Positions 44,039 through 53,508 of a stretch of 64,000 bases of DNA are shown piece after piece. The stretch is from positions 1 through 64,000 of the forward strand of contig JAFLSY010000012.1 in the NCBI GenBank assembly GCA_022510745.1, given 5' to 3'. Both the position numbers and the translations under genes were made by a program. Source of the stretch: Lachnospiraceae bacterium. GTDB lineage: Bacteria; Bacillota; Clostridia; Lachnospirales; Lachnospiraceae. How positions within the stretch are numbered: position 1 is the first letter of the stretch; every line of letters starts with the position of its first letter. The notes beneath the pieces are model-generated. The model was given only the letters and a program-made list of their open reading frames with translations. It was not told the DNA's origin and made no database searches.

Positions 44039-44914
44039 TTACTGCACTCCTTCCTCTGCACCAAAATAATATAGATAAAGATCCTCCAATGTCGCTTCAC
44101 ACGGTACAGCTCTCTTATCAGGCATGGTATCGGAAACAATGCGCAATACGACCTGCTTTCCTTCATGCCTTACATTCGCAACTGTTGTTTTTGCCTGCCA
44201 CTTTCCGGACTCTTCCGGTGGTACTGTAAGTTCCCACACCTTTCCCCTTGCCTTCTGTGTCAGTTCTGAAACAGTCCCCTGCAACACAAACTTTCCTTTT
44301 TTCATGAGCAATACTTCATCTGCTATGGCTTCAATGTCCGATACAATATGTGTGGAAAGAATGACAATCTTATCTCCTGCATAATCGGAAAGCAGGTTTC
44401 GAAAACGAACTCTCTCTTTGGGGTCTAATCCGGCAGTTGGCTCGTCCAAAATCAAAATCTCCGGATTATTAAGGAGGGCCTGAGCAATTCCTACTCTCTG
44501 TTTCATGCCGCCCGAAAAAGTTTTTACTTTCTTACTGGCTACATCGCTTAATCCCACTACCTCTAATAATTTTCCCGCCCTCTCTTTCGCAATATCCTTG
44601 GGTATTCCTTTCAGTGCCGCAATATATAGCAAAAACTCCATAGCAGTATAATTAGGATAATATCCAAGATCCTGCGGCAAATAGCCTAATACATTTCTAT
44701 AATCCGCACCCATTGATGTTATTTCTTTTCCATCTAAAAAAACTTCCCCGGAAGTTGACTCCAAAATAGCACACAGCATCCGCAACAGTGTGCTCTTTCC
44801 TGCACCATTGGCACCCAAAAGACCATATACACCCGTCCTTAATGTTGCGCTCACACAATCTACCGCTATCTTATTTCCATAATGCTTTGTCAAACGATCA
44901 AGCAATAATTCCAT
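44039..44914 (-). CDS. ABC transporter ATP-binding protein
   Basis: The 291 residues have Walker A GANGAGKSTLL, the Q-loop LGYLPQDLGYY, the signature FSGGMKQRVGIAQAL and Walker B ILILDEPTAGLDP with the switch His in STHIVSD. The C-terminal ~75 residues form the extra domain typical of ABC-2 drug or bacteriocin exporters. Start overlaps the upstream membrane protein gene by 17 nt. Confidence 0.94.
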   Translation of the reverse strand: MELLLDRLTKHYGNKIAVDCVSATLRTGVYGLLGANGAGKSTLLRMLCAILESTSGEVFLDGKEITSMGADYRNVLGYLPQDLGYYPNYTAMEFLLYIAALKGIPKDIAKERAGKLLEVVGLSDVASKKVKTFSGGMKQRVGIAQALLNNPEILILDEPTAGLDPKERVRFRNLLSDYAGDKIVILSTHIVSDIEAIADEVLLMKKGKFVLQGTVSELTQKARGKVWELTVPPEESGKWQAKTTVANVRHEGKQVVLRIVSDTMPDKRAVPCEATLEDLYLYYFGAEEGVQ

Positions 44915-45659
44915 ACATTTTTCCTTCCTTTCTCATTTTTACAATAAAATACACTTCTTTTATAAAAAACACCGCAAACACCAACACAACAATAATCCAC
45001 AATCCTATTGCAGCGGTTTCATACAGCCATGGCAACAGTTTTGCAGACATCCCCCAACAAATACAGGAAGTAAACACAGAAATTGCATATATTGGCATTC
45101 CCTCTTTCTTACGTACCCGAATTAACCGCAACAGGGCAACCATACACACTAAATATGGCACCACGCAATATAAAACCATTTGACCGAGCGCATCATAAGA
45201 TTCTTGTAAATAAACCTCCAAACCAAGAAGCACAGTTATACACACCAGATTTGCAGTTCCCGCCAAAATCAGCTTTGCCAGCATGATCTGAGCACCGGAA
45301 GCTCTTGTTACTGCTTCCATCTCACTCATATTATAATATTGGCTTTTAAAAACTGCGGGTATAACAGTAAGCGCAAACAATGGCATAAAAGCCGGAATGT
45401 ACTTCGGGTCGCTTGCTAATAAAGAGAGCATAAGACACACAAGAAACAATGTAAGTGCCTGTAACCCGAATATCGGTATTCCTTCAAAGCGAAACACATC
45501 CGATAAATATCCAAAGAAACCTGTTCTTGTTTCTTCTGCTGCATACCTCTGCTCACACATAATATCAATACAAAGTTTAATGCACTCATCCAATCTCTCC
45601 GGCCGTACTTCCTGTTGTAAAGATTGCTTTAAAAATACTTTTAACTCTCTATCATTCAT
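44898..45659 (-). CDS. Six-helix membrane protein of ECF sigma/ABC module
   Basis: The product is 253 residues. A cytosolic N-terminal ~60 residues (starting NDRELKVFLKQSLQQEVRPE) is followed by six hydrophobic segments between ~62 and 245. Its start overlaps the sigma factor gene by 8 nt and its end overlaps the ATPase gene. An anti-sigma or permease role is possible: the short N-terminal domain plus membrane part fits a sensor that holds the sigma factor, and ABC-2-like helices fit a second permease. Neither is proven by the sequence. Confidence 0.65.
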   Translation of the reverse strand: MNDRELKVFLKQSLQQEVRPERLDECIKLCIDIMCEQRYAAEETRTGFFGYLSDVFRFEGIPIFGLQALTLFLVCLMLSLLASDPKYIPAFMPLFALTVIPAVFKSQYYNMSEMEAVTRASGAQIMLAKLILAGTANLVCITVLLGLEVYLQESYDALGQMVLYCVVPYLVCMVALLRLIRVRKKEGMPIYAISVFTSCICWGMSAKLLPWLYETAAIGLWIIVVLVFAVFFIKEVYFIVKMRKEGKMYGIIA

Positions 45660-46167
45660 TTCGCTTCTCCTTTCTCCTCATAATCTTTAATGCATTGCGT
45701 ACTCGGCTTTGTACTGTCCGCATATTGCAGTCTGTTACCTTTGCAATATCTTTAAAACTCATCTGCTCTCCAAAACGCAAAATTATAGCTTCCCTTTGTT
45801 CTGATGATAAAATACTTAAAAGATACCGTATTTCCGCCATATCTTCTATCCGAAGTATCTCATTATGTTCATTGGTAAGATTTTCTTCCGCTTTCAATGG
45901 ATAAAACTTTCTTTTTCTGCCTTCATCAATACATAAACGATTGGCAATCGTGTACAAATATGCTTTAAATCTCTTTTTTTCTTTGTACCCTGATAAATTT
46001 TTAAACAGTCTGTAAAATGTTTCCTGTGTCAAATCTTCGGCTGCATCAGAATTGGAGCAGTGCCACTTACAATAGCGCATGATAGATGCGTAGTAGCGTT
46101 TTATCAATTCTTCTGCTGCATTTTCATTCCCAAATCTTATTTGTTCAACTAACTCATCATCGCTCAT
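45652..46167 (-). CDS. ECF-family RNA polymerase sigma factor
   Basis: The product is about 171 residues. Sigma region 2 (~1-80, CKWHCSNSDAAEDLTQETFY) and region 4 (~115-165, LSSEQREAIILRFGEQMSFK then a helix-turn-helix) are both clear; regions 1 and 3 are absent, as in ECF sigmas. Start: the ATG 8 nt after AAAGGAG (MSDDELVEQIRF). It is the first gene of an operon with a membrane protein and an ABC exporter, so it most likely drives its own operon. Confidence 0.93.
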   Translation of the reverse strand: MSDDELVEQIRFGNENAAEELIKRYYASIMRYCKWHCSNSDAAEDLTQETFYRLFKNLSGYKEKKRFKAYLYTIANRLCIDEGRKRKFYPLKAEENLTNEHNEILRIEDMAEIRYLLSILSSEQREAIILRFGEQMSFKDIAKVTDCNMRTVQSRVRNALKIMRRKEKRNE

Positions 46168-46257
46168 ACGCATCCGCTCCTTTCCTTTGACTATATATAT
46201 ATTAACGAACCATATCCTCAAAATGATTAAACTATTTCTTAATTATTTATGACTTAA

Positions 46258-46297
46258 AGAAAAAAGGTGTATGGTTTTCTCATTTTCCATACACCTT
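46258..46297 (-). terminator. Terminator of the RelBE-type locus
   Basis: On the minus strand the 11-bp stem AAGGTGTATGG/CCATACACCTT with a 12-nt loop is followed by TTTTTTC. Confidence 0.9.
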
Positions 46298-46324
46298 AAA
46301 CTATTGTTATATCCTTTGCAAAAA

Positions 46325-46651
46325 TCATACTGTATGATTTATAAGCTGATCATCTACATCTCTACCTGCATACATAACACGGATTACGGTTACAATCCTT
46401 GTCTCCTTATCCGGAATATAAAACACCAGATAATTGTCAACCGGCATTACTCTAAGCCCACGGCTGTGCCACGGTTCTTTTTCATAAGCTTTGAACTTCT
46501 CTGGAAAATTCTCTAGTCCTATAATATGTTCTTCCAATCGCTCAAGCTGTCCTGCTGCATTGTCCGGCGAGAGTAGTTCAAAGGCAATATACCTGTAAAC
46601 TCCCCTTATATCAGCATCTGCCTGCTCGGTAGTACTTACCTGATAAATCAT
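46325..46651 (-). CDS. RelE/ParE-family toxin
   Basis: The 108 residues have the RelE/ParE fold pattern: helical N-terminus (EQADADIRGVYRYIAFEL), central YEKEPWHSRGLRVMPVDNYL and the final strand RIVTVIRVMYAGRD. The basic and aromatic residues typical of ribosome-dependent or gyrase-directed members are present (Arg in SRGLRVM, Tyr in LVFYIPD). The start overlaps the antitoxin stop by 4 nt. It is a complete, likely functional pair with the upstream gene. Confidence 0.9.
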   Translation of the reverse strand: MIYQVSTTEQADADIRGVYRYIAFELLSPDNAAGQLERLEEHIIGLENFPEKFKAYEKEPWHSRGLRVMPVDNYLVFYIPDKETRIVTVIRVMYAGRDVDDQLINHTV

Positions 46652-46956
46652 ATCCCATAATCCTTACGAATATCAGCAAATGTCTGTCTTGCAGTTTTAG
46701 TTCTCCCTGCTACCATATCCATATATCCTTTCTCAAGTTCTGCATTTAATTCTACTTCGGAAAGTTCTGCTACATCAATAGGTTTTGCAGTGGGAATCTT
46801 AACCTCGAACGGAAGTCCTCTATTCAAAATTATCTGTTTATAGAACATATTGATCGCATTGGATGCAGGAATGCCAAGTGCTGATAAAATACTTTCTGCC
46901 TGCTCTTTTACTTCCGGCTCTATTCTTGCATACAAATTAGCTGATTTTGCTGCCAT
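46648..46956 (-). CDS. RelB/DinJ-family antitoxin
   Basis: The 102 residues begin with a ribbon-helix-helix (ANLYARIEPEVKEQAESILS, then GIPASNAINMFYKQIILNRG) and end in an extended toxin-binding segment. This is the DinJ/RelB pattern. It would repress its own promoter together with the toxin. AAAGGGG precedes the ATG. Confidence 0.92.
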   Translation of the reverse strand: MAAKSANLYARIEPEVKEQAESILSALGIPASNAINMFYKQIILNRGLPFEVKIPTAKPIDVAELSEVELNAELEKGYMDMVAGRTKTARQTFADIRKDYGI

Positions 46957-47001
46957 AGTATAACCCCTTTCGTAAATCTTAGTATTTCCTATTTTAAGTT
47001 A

Positions 47002-47030
47002 ATTATACCAATATGTCCGCACAATAGCAA
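47002..47030 (-). promoter_or_regulatory. Promoter of the RelBE-type locus
   Basis: On the minus strand a -35 TTGCTA (47025-47030) and a consensus -10 TATAAT (47002-47007) are 17 nt apart, about 45 nt before the antitoxin start. Confidence 0.7.
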
Positions 47031-47142
47031 TACATTTTAATCAACCCCATACACTTACAGTATCCACAGGTGACTTACACAATTCCTTTTTTCTTCCCAT
47101 CCGCCACCATACATATCATGATGAACTTCCCGTTGGTAATTG

Positions 47143-48678
47143 TTAATCACCGAATAATATACGTTTTCTCTCTATCATTTCCCCGATTCTCTCGATATAT
47201 TGGGCAACTTCCTTCACATTCTCGCATCTCTCGATCCGCCCGTCAGGATATACCCTTTTGCTGATCGAACCTGCACCGCAGGCCACTATGGTCTGCACTT
47301 CCTCCATAATAAGGATATTATAAAGTCCGTAGTTACCCTCCTTGGCATAACCCACATTCTCAAAATTGCCGGACATATTCTTTTGCCGGTAGAGGTAATA
47401 AGGATGCATGGAAAGCGCTTTTGCACCCTTTGCGGCGATCGCCATAGTCTCATCGGTATTGCGGAGAGTCTCTATCCCGTTTTCCAGAATCCACCGGCTC
47501 AGTTTAGAGGCACGTTTGATAGCAAGGGAATGCACCGTCAAAGAATCCGGTGCCAGTTCTTTGATCTCTTCTATCGTTCTGTGCACATCTTCCGCATTTT
47601 CATCCGGCAGTCCTAAAATAATATCCATATTGATATTAAAATCTCCCACCTCTCTGGCTAGGAGAAAGGCCTCTTTTACTTGTGCGGGGGTAGCCTGTCT
47701 GCCTATCAGATGCAGGGTTTCTTCCTTCATGGTCTGGGGATTGATGCTGATGCGGTCTACTCCATGAGCTTTTAACACTTCCAGTTTTTCTCGGGTGATA
47801 CTGTCCGCACGTCCCGCTTCTACCGTAAACTCCTGCACTGAAGCAAACTCAAAAGTCTCCTTTATGGCCGTAAGCAGTCTGTCTAATTGTTCCGCTTCCA
47901 AAGTAGTGGGGGTACCTCCCCCTATGTAAACGCTGTCCAGTATCCGGTCTCCCATAATTTCTTTCACAGCACGCATTTCCTGAACCAAACAGTCCAGATA
48001 GGCCTCTACCTTCTTCTGATACAGGCGAACCGGAAAAGACGTAAAGGAACAGTAGAGACAGGTGGTGGGACAAAAAGGAATTCCGACATACAGACTGTAG
48101 CCATCCTCGTAGTGTACTTTAGAAAGCAGTTCTTTCTCCCGTTTTGCTATCTCCACACTGAGCTTTGCCTTGTCTTCACTGACAAAATGCTCCTCCTGCA
48201 TGAAACAGCGGATTTCTTCTTCTCCCTTTCCTTCCTCTAACAGGCCCATGGCGATTTTCGTGGGACGGATACCTGTCAAGTTCCCCCAGGGCAGGACCCT
48301 TCCCGTATAATCGGAAAGTGCACTGTATAAAAAACGCTTAAAACCTGCTTTATAGGCTTTAAAATCCTCATCCTCCCTGCTGCCGGCATCTGCCTGCCAG
48401 GTATATACTTTATCTACTGCAGCGTATGCAATATCTGCTGCAGACGTACCGTAATCTGTCAATCCGGAATCAGAACTGTTTTCCGCTTTCATAAAACGAA
48501 ACGTAACTCCCTCTGCGGCAAACTCTATCACCAACCGTACCTTACCGCAAAGCTCCGCTTTTTTCTCCTCTCCCATATCCGGCGTGATCACCTTTACGCT
48601 CTCCTTAGGATAAAAGGCCTTCACCAGAGAATTCACATCATATTCAAATCTGGTTTCATTGACAGATACCACGAACAT
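47143..48678 (-). CDS. hemZ: Coproporphyrinogen dehydrogenase-like radical SAM protein HemZ
   Basis: The product is 511 residues. An N-terminal ~170-residue extension precedes the radical SAM core with CPTTCLYCSFTSFP and YIGGGTPTTLE, and a HemN-like C-terminal region. This length and extension fit the clostridial HemZ type rather than HemN/HemW. The biochemical role in organisms that lack most heme genes is uncertain. It follows the glycosyltransferase-like gene by 2 nt and ends the apt-relA-MBL-GT-hemZ series. Confidence 0.92.
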   Translation of the reverse strand: MFVVSVNETRFEYDVNSLVKAFYPKESVKVITPDMGEEKKAELCGKVRLVIEFAAEGVTFRFMKAENSSDSGLTDYGTSAADIAYAAVDKVYTWQADAGSREDEDFKAYKAGFKRFLYSALSDYTGRVLPWGNLTGIRPTKIAMGLLEEGKGEEEIRCFMQEEHFVSEDKAKLSVEIAKREKELLSKVHYEDGYSLYVGIPFCPTTCLYCSFTSFPVRLYQKKVEAYLDCLVQEMRAVKEIMGDRILDSVYIGGGTPTTLEAEQLDRLLTAIKETFEFASVQEFTVEAGRADSITREKLEVLKAHGVDRISINPQTMKEETLHLIGRQATPAQVKEAFLLAREVGDFNINMDIILGLPDENAEDVHRTIEEIKELAPDSLTVHSLAIKRASKLSRWILENGIETLRNTDETMAIAAKGAKALSMHPYYLYRQKNMSGNFENVGYAKEGNYGLYNILIMEEVQTIVACGAGSISKRVYPDGRIERCENVKEVAQYIERIGEMIERKRILFGD

Positions 48679-48680
48679 GC

Positions 48681-49877
48681 TTATTTTCCTTTCACGCCAT
48701 AATGTATAGGTATTTCATTTTTGAACAAATATTTCAGTCCATCATAAGAAAGTTTTAGGTAGCATGCCAAATTTACCGCAGAAAGCAGTTCTTCGGAAAA
48801 AGGCGGATTCCCCATAAAGTAATTTCTATATGCGGCAAGTGTAATCATACAAACCATCACGCAGATGCCGATTCGCTTTCTATACAGAACCGCATAGATT
48901 ACCAGCAAAATTTCCAAGGCATAGCCATAGCGTTCGTGCATTTCCGGCAGAAACATGCAGCAGCTGTAGATTACCCATATGGTAAAATAAAACAGCCTGT
49001 GCCCCTCTAGGATGATTTTCTTTTTCAATACCCAATAGGCTCCGGTACCGATAACCGCCAGTGCAAATACGATCGCAGCCTGTGAGAACTCATCATAATT
49101 CCCCGGAAAATAGTACCAGATATTGTAATATTTCAAGGTCATGTATTTATATTTTCCCGTTTGAGAAAAATATATGGATATGATATTTCCAATCGGCCTG
49201 CCCGCTATGATTGCCGGCAGACAAAGGATAAACTCCATAAATGGGATCAAAAGAAAATGTAAAAGAGAAATCTGCTTTTTTTGCAAATACAATACAACCA
49301 GCACCGGAAGGACAAATATCGCCTGCTGCTTAAATGCAAAGCTGATCCCGTACAGCAAGAATGCGGCAAAATATTTTTCCCGCATACAAAACAGGATGCA
49401 AAGCACTAAAAAGCTGGTATATATGACATCACACTGCCCCCAATAAGCGCTGTTTATAATAACCAGCGGATTTAGAATGAGAATTGTATACAAAAAAACT
49501 GCTTTCGCCTTATCTCCAAAGTGCTTCCAGACAAAAAACGAAGTAGAAGCAGCTATGAATAAATCGAATAACACAGATGGGATCTTGATCAAAAATACAT
49601 CATACATAGGTATGTATGACATGAGGGCCAGAATCGTGAGGTAGGGAGGATTATAGTCACCGATCTCCAGCTTCAGCGCCGCCAATCCCCCGTTTTCTGT
49701 CAGCGTTTGCAGCCATGGTCTTAAAAAAGTGATGATATCCCCGCTGACATGGTCCTTCAGTAAAAATCGGATATATAGACCCAAAATAGTGATTGCCGAA
49801 AGATATAACTCTGTTATATACTTCTGAATAAAGTCCGCAATTTTTGCTTCCTTATCAATCCAGCTTTCTATTTTCAT
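48681..49877 (-). CDS. Polyprenyl-sugar-type membrane glycosyltransferase (GT-C like)
   Basis: The 398 residues contain about ten membrane helices and the GT-C-type first loop with acidic residues (SGDIITFLRPWLQTL), then YNPPYLTILALMSY and NSAYWGQCDVIYTSFL, a motif common in mannosyl- and other polyprenyl-phosphate-sugar transferases. Substrate is unknown. It lies within the relA-MBL-hemZ series, where it is not a usual member. It starts 26 nt after the MBL gene. Confidence 0.75.
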   Translation of the reverse strand: MKIESWIDKEAKIADFIQKYITELYLSAITILGLYIRFLLKDHVSGDIITFLRPWLQTLTENGGLAALKLEIGDYNPPYLTILALMSYIPMYDVFLIKIPSVLFDLFIAASTSFFVWKHFGDKAKAVFLYTILILNPLVIINSAYWGQCDVIYTSFLVLCILFCMREKYFAAFLLYGISFAFKQQAIFVLPVLVVLYLQKKQISLLHFLLIPFMEFILCLPAIIAGRPIGNIISIYFSQTGKYKYMTLKYYNIWYYFPGNYDEFSQAAIVFALAVIGTGAYWVLKKKIILEGHRLFYFTIWVIYSCCMFLPEMHERYGYALEILLVIYAVLYRKRIGICVMVCMITLAAYRNYFMGNPPFSEELLSAVNLACYLKLSYDGLKYLFKNEIPIHYGVKGK

Positions 49878-49903
49878 CGTTTTCCCTTTTCTGTTCCTTA
49901 TTT

Positions 49904-50539
49904 TTATATCCCCACATAGGGATTATACTGCTTTTCATGCTCCACCGTAGTACTCTCCCCATGGCCCGGATAAAGCTGCACCTCATCGGGCAGGGTAAAA
50001 ATTTTTTCTCGGATGGAAGTAGTTAACGTGGCAGCATTTCCCGTAGGGAAATCCGTCCTGCCTACAGACTCATAAAATATGGTATCACCGCAGATTACAA
50101 AGTCTCCCTGCTCAAAATAGTAGCAGCAGCTGCCCGCCGTATGCCCCGGCGTTGCAAGTACTTTACAGGTCATTCCCGCTATAGTCAGTTCCTGACCGTC
50201 CCGCAGATATTCATCCGCCGTAATACTGCAGGGCCTTCCTGCGCTGGCAGAAACATTCATGGAAGGATCCGCACACAATTCCCGCTCTTCCTCAAGTGCA
50301 TAAAGCTTTGCGCCTGTAAGTCTGCGCAGCTCCTCCACGCCCCAGACATGATCAAAATGTCCATGGGTCAGAAGAATACCTGCCACGGTAAAACCCTTTT
50401 CCGTCAGGGTCCGGTAAATCTGCTCTCCCCTATCCGGCGGGTCCACCACCAGCGCCTCACTTCCGCCTTCCTTATATACCAAATAGCAATTGGTGCCGTA
50501 TACCCCTAACACCATGCGCCCAATCAATAACTTAGCCAT
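49904..50539 (-). CDS. MBL-fold metallo-hydrolase (glyoxalase II-like)
   Basis: The 211 residues show the metal motif THGHFDHVWG (HxHxDH), a later His in TPGHTAGS, Asp in CGDTIFY and His in YPGHGEST, all ligands of a binuclear site. This small type in Firmicutes is related to glyoxalase II/YcbL, but the substrate is not certain. The start overlaps the relA stop by one nucleotide (TGATG), so translation is coupled. Confidence 0.93.
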   Translation of the reverse strand: MAKLLIGRMVLGVYGTNCYLVYKEGGSEALVVDPPDRGEQIYRTLTEKGFTVAGILLTHGHFDHVWGVEELRRLTGAKLYALEEERELCADPSMNVSASAGRPCSITADEYLRDGQELTIAGMTCKVLATPGHTAGSCCYYFEQGDFVICGDTIFYESVGRTDFPTGNAATLTTSIREKIFTLPDEVQLYPGHGESTTVEHEKQYNPYVGI

Positions 50540-52836
50540 CAGCCCGTTGTCCTTTCTATATCGATCACACTTTCAATGCTTCTGATTTTTTCAATGATCC
50601 TGTTGAGCTCCTCTCTGCTGCTGATTTCAAAAGAAGTCTGCAGGGTAGCTACTCCCTGTTTGTTGATCCTAGTGCTCATGGACTGAATATCGATATCTTT
50701 CTCCGTCAGAGCCTTGGAAATATCCGCTAACAGTCCGCTGCGGTTATTGGCATAGATAGCGATTTCCGCAAAGTACTTCTCACTTCCCACACCCTTGTCA
50801 GGCTCCTGCCAGTCGGCCTCTATCAGTCTCTCTCTTTCGATTTCGGGAAGGTTCAGTATATTGATACAGTCCGTTCTGTGGATGGAAATACCTCTGCCTC
50901 TGGTCACAAAGCCCACGATTTCGTCACCCGGTACGGGGGAACAACACTTAGAGAAGCGAACGGATAAGTCCGTAATACCCTTGACGGTAATGCCGCTCTT
51001 GGATTTTATGGAAACGGGGCGGTAGGTCTGGTTCTCCGCAATAGAGGCAAGTATTTCTTCATTCGTCACCTCTTTCTTATGGTCATGCTCATAATGCTCT
51101 AACATCTTGTTAATGACCTGACCCTCTTTTAAGGCGCCGTGTCCGATAGCCGCCAGTACCGCATCCCAATTCTGAAATCCGTATTTGCGCTGGATGGCCT
51201 CCATATATTCCGCAGTAAGCAAATCGGATAGATTGATGCTTTTACTTTTACAGTAATTTGCCAAAAGCTCCTTGCCCTTTATAATATTGTCTTCCTTCAG
51301 TTCATTCTTGAACCACTGGTTGATCTTATTCTTGGCCTGCGTACTCTTGACAATATTCAGCCAATCCCTGCTGGGGCCTTTGGAATTCTGGGAAGTAATG
51401 ATCTCAATCCTGTCCCCGTTCTTGATTTCATAATCAATGGTTACCAGTTTTCCGTTCACTCTGGCACCTACCATCCGGTTTCCTACCGCACTGTGAATGC
51501 AGTAAGCGAAATCAATGGGCGTAGAGCCCGCCGGCAGATTCTTCACATCCCCGCTGGGTGTAAAGCAATACACATTGTCGGAGAACAGATCCAAATCGTT
51601 CTTCAACAGATTCATGAACTCCCGGTTGTCGGAGGTATCCCGCTGCCATTCCAGAATCTGACGCAGCCAAGTCAGCTTCTCCTCCTCCTGATTCTCCACT
51701 TTTTTGCCGTCCGAAACCTCTTTATACTTCCAATGAGCTGCAATACCGTACTCAGCAGCCTTATGCATTTCAAAGGTCCGAATCTGAATTTCAAAGGGCT
51801 GTCCTGCAGAACCGATAACCGTGGTGTGCAGGGACTGATACATGTTGGCCTTGGGCATAGCAATATAGTCCTTAAAACGCCCCGGTATGGGCTTATACAT
51901 TTCATGGATCACTCCCAGTGCCGCATAGCAGTCCTTGACCGAATCTACAATAATACGAACTGCAAAAAGATCATATATCTGGTCCAGAGTCTTGTTCTGG
52001 TTCTTCATCTTTTTGTAGATACTGAAAAAATGCTTCACACGGCCGTCTATTTTGGCTTTGATCCCCGCACGATTTATGTGGTCGGTAACCTCTTCCACAA
52101 TTCCGGTAATATACTTCTCCCGTTCGCTCCTGCGAATGGCAATCTTATCTACCAGATCATAATAAGCTTCGGGCTCCAGATATTTTAAAGACAAGTCATC
52201 CAGTTCTACCTTGATTTTGGAAATACCCAGTCTCTGTGCAATGGGCGAATACACCTCGATGGTTTCCTTCGCAATCCGCTGCTGGCTCTCAGGCTTTTGA
52301 TAGCGCAGGGTACGCATATTGTGCAGTCTGTCCGCAAGCTTGATCACAATGACGCGGATGTCCTTTGCCATAGCCAGAAACATTTTCCGCAGATTCTCGG
52401 CCTGCATTTCCAGTCTTGCATCGCTCTCTGAGCCGCTTCCGCTGCTTAGGGGGATACTCTCCAGTTTCGTGACACCGTCCACTAACTGGGCTACCTCTGC
52501 TCCAAACTCCTCTATGATTTCTTCTTCCGTCATGATGGTATCTTCCACCACATCATGCAGAAGTCCCGCTACAATGGTTTCCTTGTCCATTTCCAGATCG
52601 GCCAGAACGATTGCTACATGAAGGGGATGTATGATATAGGGCTCTCCGGATTTGCGCTTCTGGTTCTGATGAGCCATACAGGCCACTTTATAGGCCTTCT
52701 CTATCATGGAGATATCGTCCGACGGATGGTATTTATGCACATGAGAAATAAGCACCTGATATAATTCATCCGGTGTCATAAATTCCTTTAATGTGGTTAT
52801 TTTACCGTCATCCAGCACCACTTTTTCTTCTGTCAT
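50539..52836 (-). CDS. relA: Bifunctional (p)ppGpp synthetase/hydrolase RelA/SpoT
   Basis: This RSH enzyme makes and breaks (p)ppGpp in the stringent response. The 765 residues show the full order: HD hydrolase (~40-200, GLLHDVVEDT and KLADRLHNMRTL), synthetase (~235-365, YQSLHTTV), TGS (~405-470), the helical/zinc-finger region with SKCCSPVPGDEI, and the C-terminal ACT domain (~690-765). Both enzymatic centres have intact motifs. It follows apt by 23 nt. Confidence 0.97.
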   Translation of the reverse strand: MTEEKVVLDDGKITTLKEFMTPDELYQVLISHVHKYHPSDDISMIEKAYKVACMAHQNQKRKSGEPYIIHPLHVAIVLADLEMDKETIVAGLLHDVVEDTIMTEEEIIEEFGAEVAQLVDGVTKLESIPLSSGSGSESDARLEMQAENLRKMFLAMAKDIRVIVIKLADRLHNMRTLRYQKPESQQRIAKETIEVYSPIAQRLGISKIKVELDDLSLKYLEPEAYYDLVDKIAIRRSEREKYITGIVEEVTDHINRAGIKAKIDGRVKHFFSIYKKMKNQNKTLDQIYDLFAVRIIVDSVKDCYAALGVIHEMYKPIPGRFKDYIAMPKANMYQSLHTTVIGSAGQPFEIQIRTFEMHKAAEYGIAAHWKYKEVSDGKKVENQEEEKLTWLRQILEWQRDTSDNREFMNLLKNDLDLFSDNVYCFTPSGDVKNLPAGSTPIDFAYCIHSAVGNRMVGARVNGKLVTIDYEIKNGDRIEIITSQNSKGPSRDWLNIVKSTQAKNKINQWFKNELKEDNIIKGKELLANYCKSKSINLSDLLTAEYMEAIQRKYGFQNWDAVLAAIGHGALKEGQVINKMLEHYEHDHKKEVTNEEILASIAENQTYRPVSIKSKSGITVKGITDLSVRFSKCCSPVPGDEIVGFVTRGRGISIHRTDCINILNLPEIERERLIEADWQEPDKGVGSEKYFAEIAIYANNRSGLLADISKALTEKDIDIQSMSTRINKQGVATLQTSFEISSREELNRIIEKIRSIESVIDIERTTG

Positions 52837-52859
52837 AAATATCGCGTCCTTAAAAGAAT

Positions 52860-53384
52860 TTATTTTCCTTCATAAATAATTGCAGAATCCATACGGTAAT
52901 TTTTCAATCTTTCCCTGCCCTTGAGTCCGGCCAGTTCGATCATAAACACCAGTCCCACTACCTGACCTCCCAGAGTCTCCACCAGCTTGATCATAGCTTC
53001 CGTGGTTCCTCCCGTGGCAATCAGATCGTCCACGATCAGTACCTTCTGCCCAGGCTTAATGGCATCCTTATGCATTTCTATCACAGCTTTGCCATATTCC
53101 AGCTCGTACTCGGCCTCAACGGTTTCGCAGGGCAGTTTACCCTTTTTACGGATCAAAATAAAAGGCTTATGGTTATTATATGCAATAGGCGCGCCCAGAA
53201 TAAATCCTCTGGATTCCGCTCCCACTACCACATCATAATCCATATCCGCTATCATTTCCTGCATGGTATCCACCGCCAGCCGAAAACCGTCCGCATCCTG
53301 CAGCACGCTCGTTACATCCCTGAATATAATGCCTTCTTCCGGAAAATCCGGTATACTTCTTACATAGTCTTCCAATTTTTTCAT
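52860..53384 (-). CDS. apt: Adenine phosphoribosyltransferase
   Basis: Apt recycles adenine to AMP with PRPP. The 174 residues have the PRPP-binding motif VLIVDDLIATGGT, the adenine-specific ESRGFILGAPIAY and the FPEEGIIFRDVT start. I chose the ATG that gives MKKLEDYVRSIPDF; a second in-frame ATG 12 nt upstream directly follows AAAGGT, and the same arrangement is seen before scfA and frr. Confidence 0.96.
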   Translation of the reverse strand: MKKLEDYVRSIPDFPEEGIIFRDVTSVLQDADGFRLAVDTMQEMIADMDYDVVVGAESRGFILGAPIAYNNHKPFILIRKKGKLPCETVEAEYELEYGKAVIEMHKDAIKPGQKVLIVDDLIATGGTTEAMIKLVETLGGQVVGLVFMIELAGLKGRERLKNYRMDSAIIYEGK

Positions 53385-53508
53385 CTGAATAACCATACCT
53401 TTCTACAAATGTGTTTTAATTATTCCAAATAATACTTTTTCCTTTAAAATAAAATAATTATAGTATGTTTAGATAAGAAAGTCAAAACTATTATTCTGCA
53501 AGTTATCA

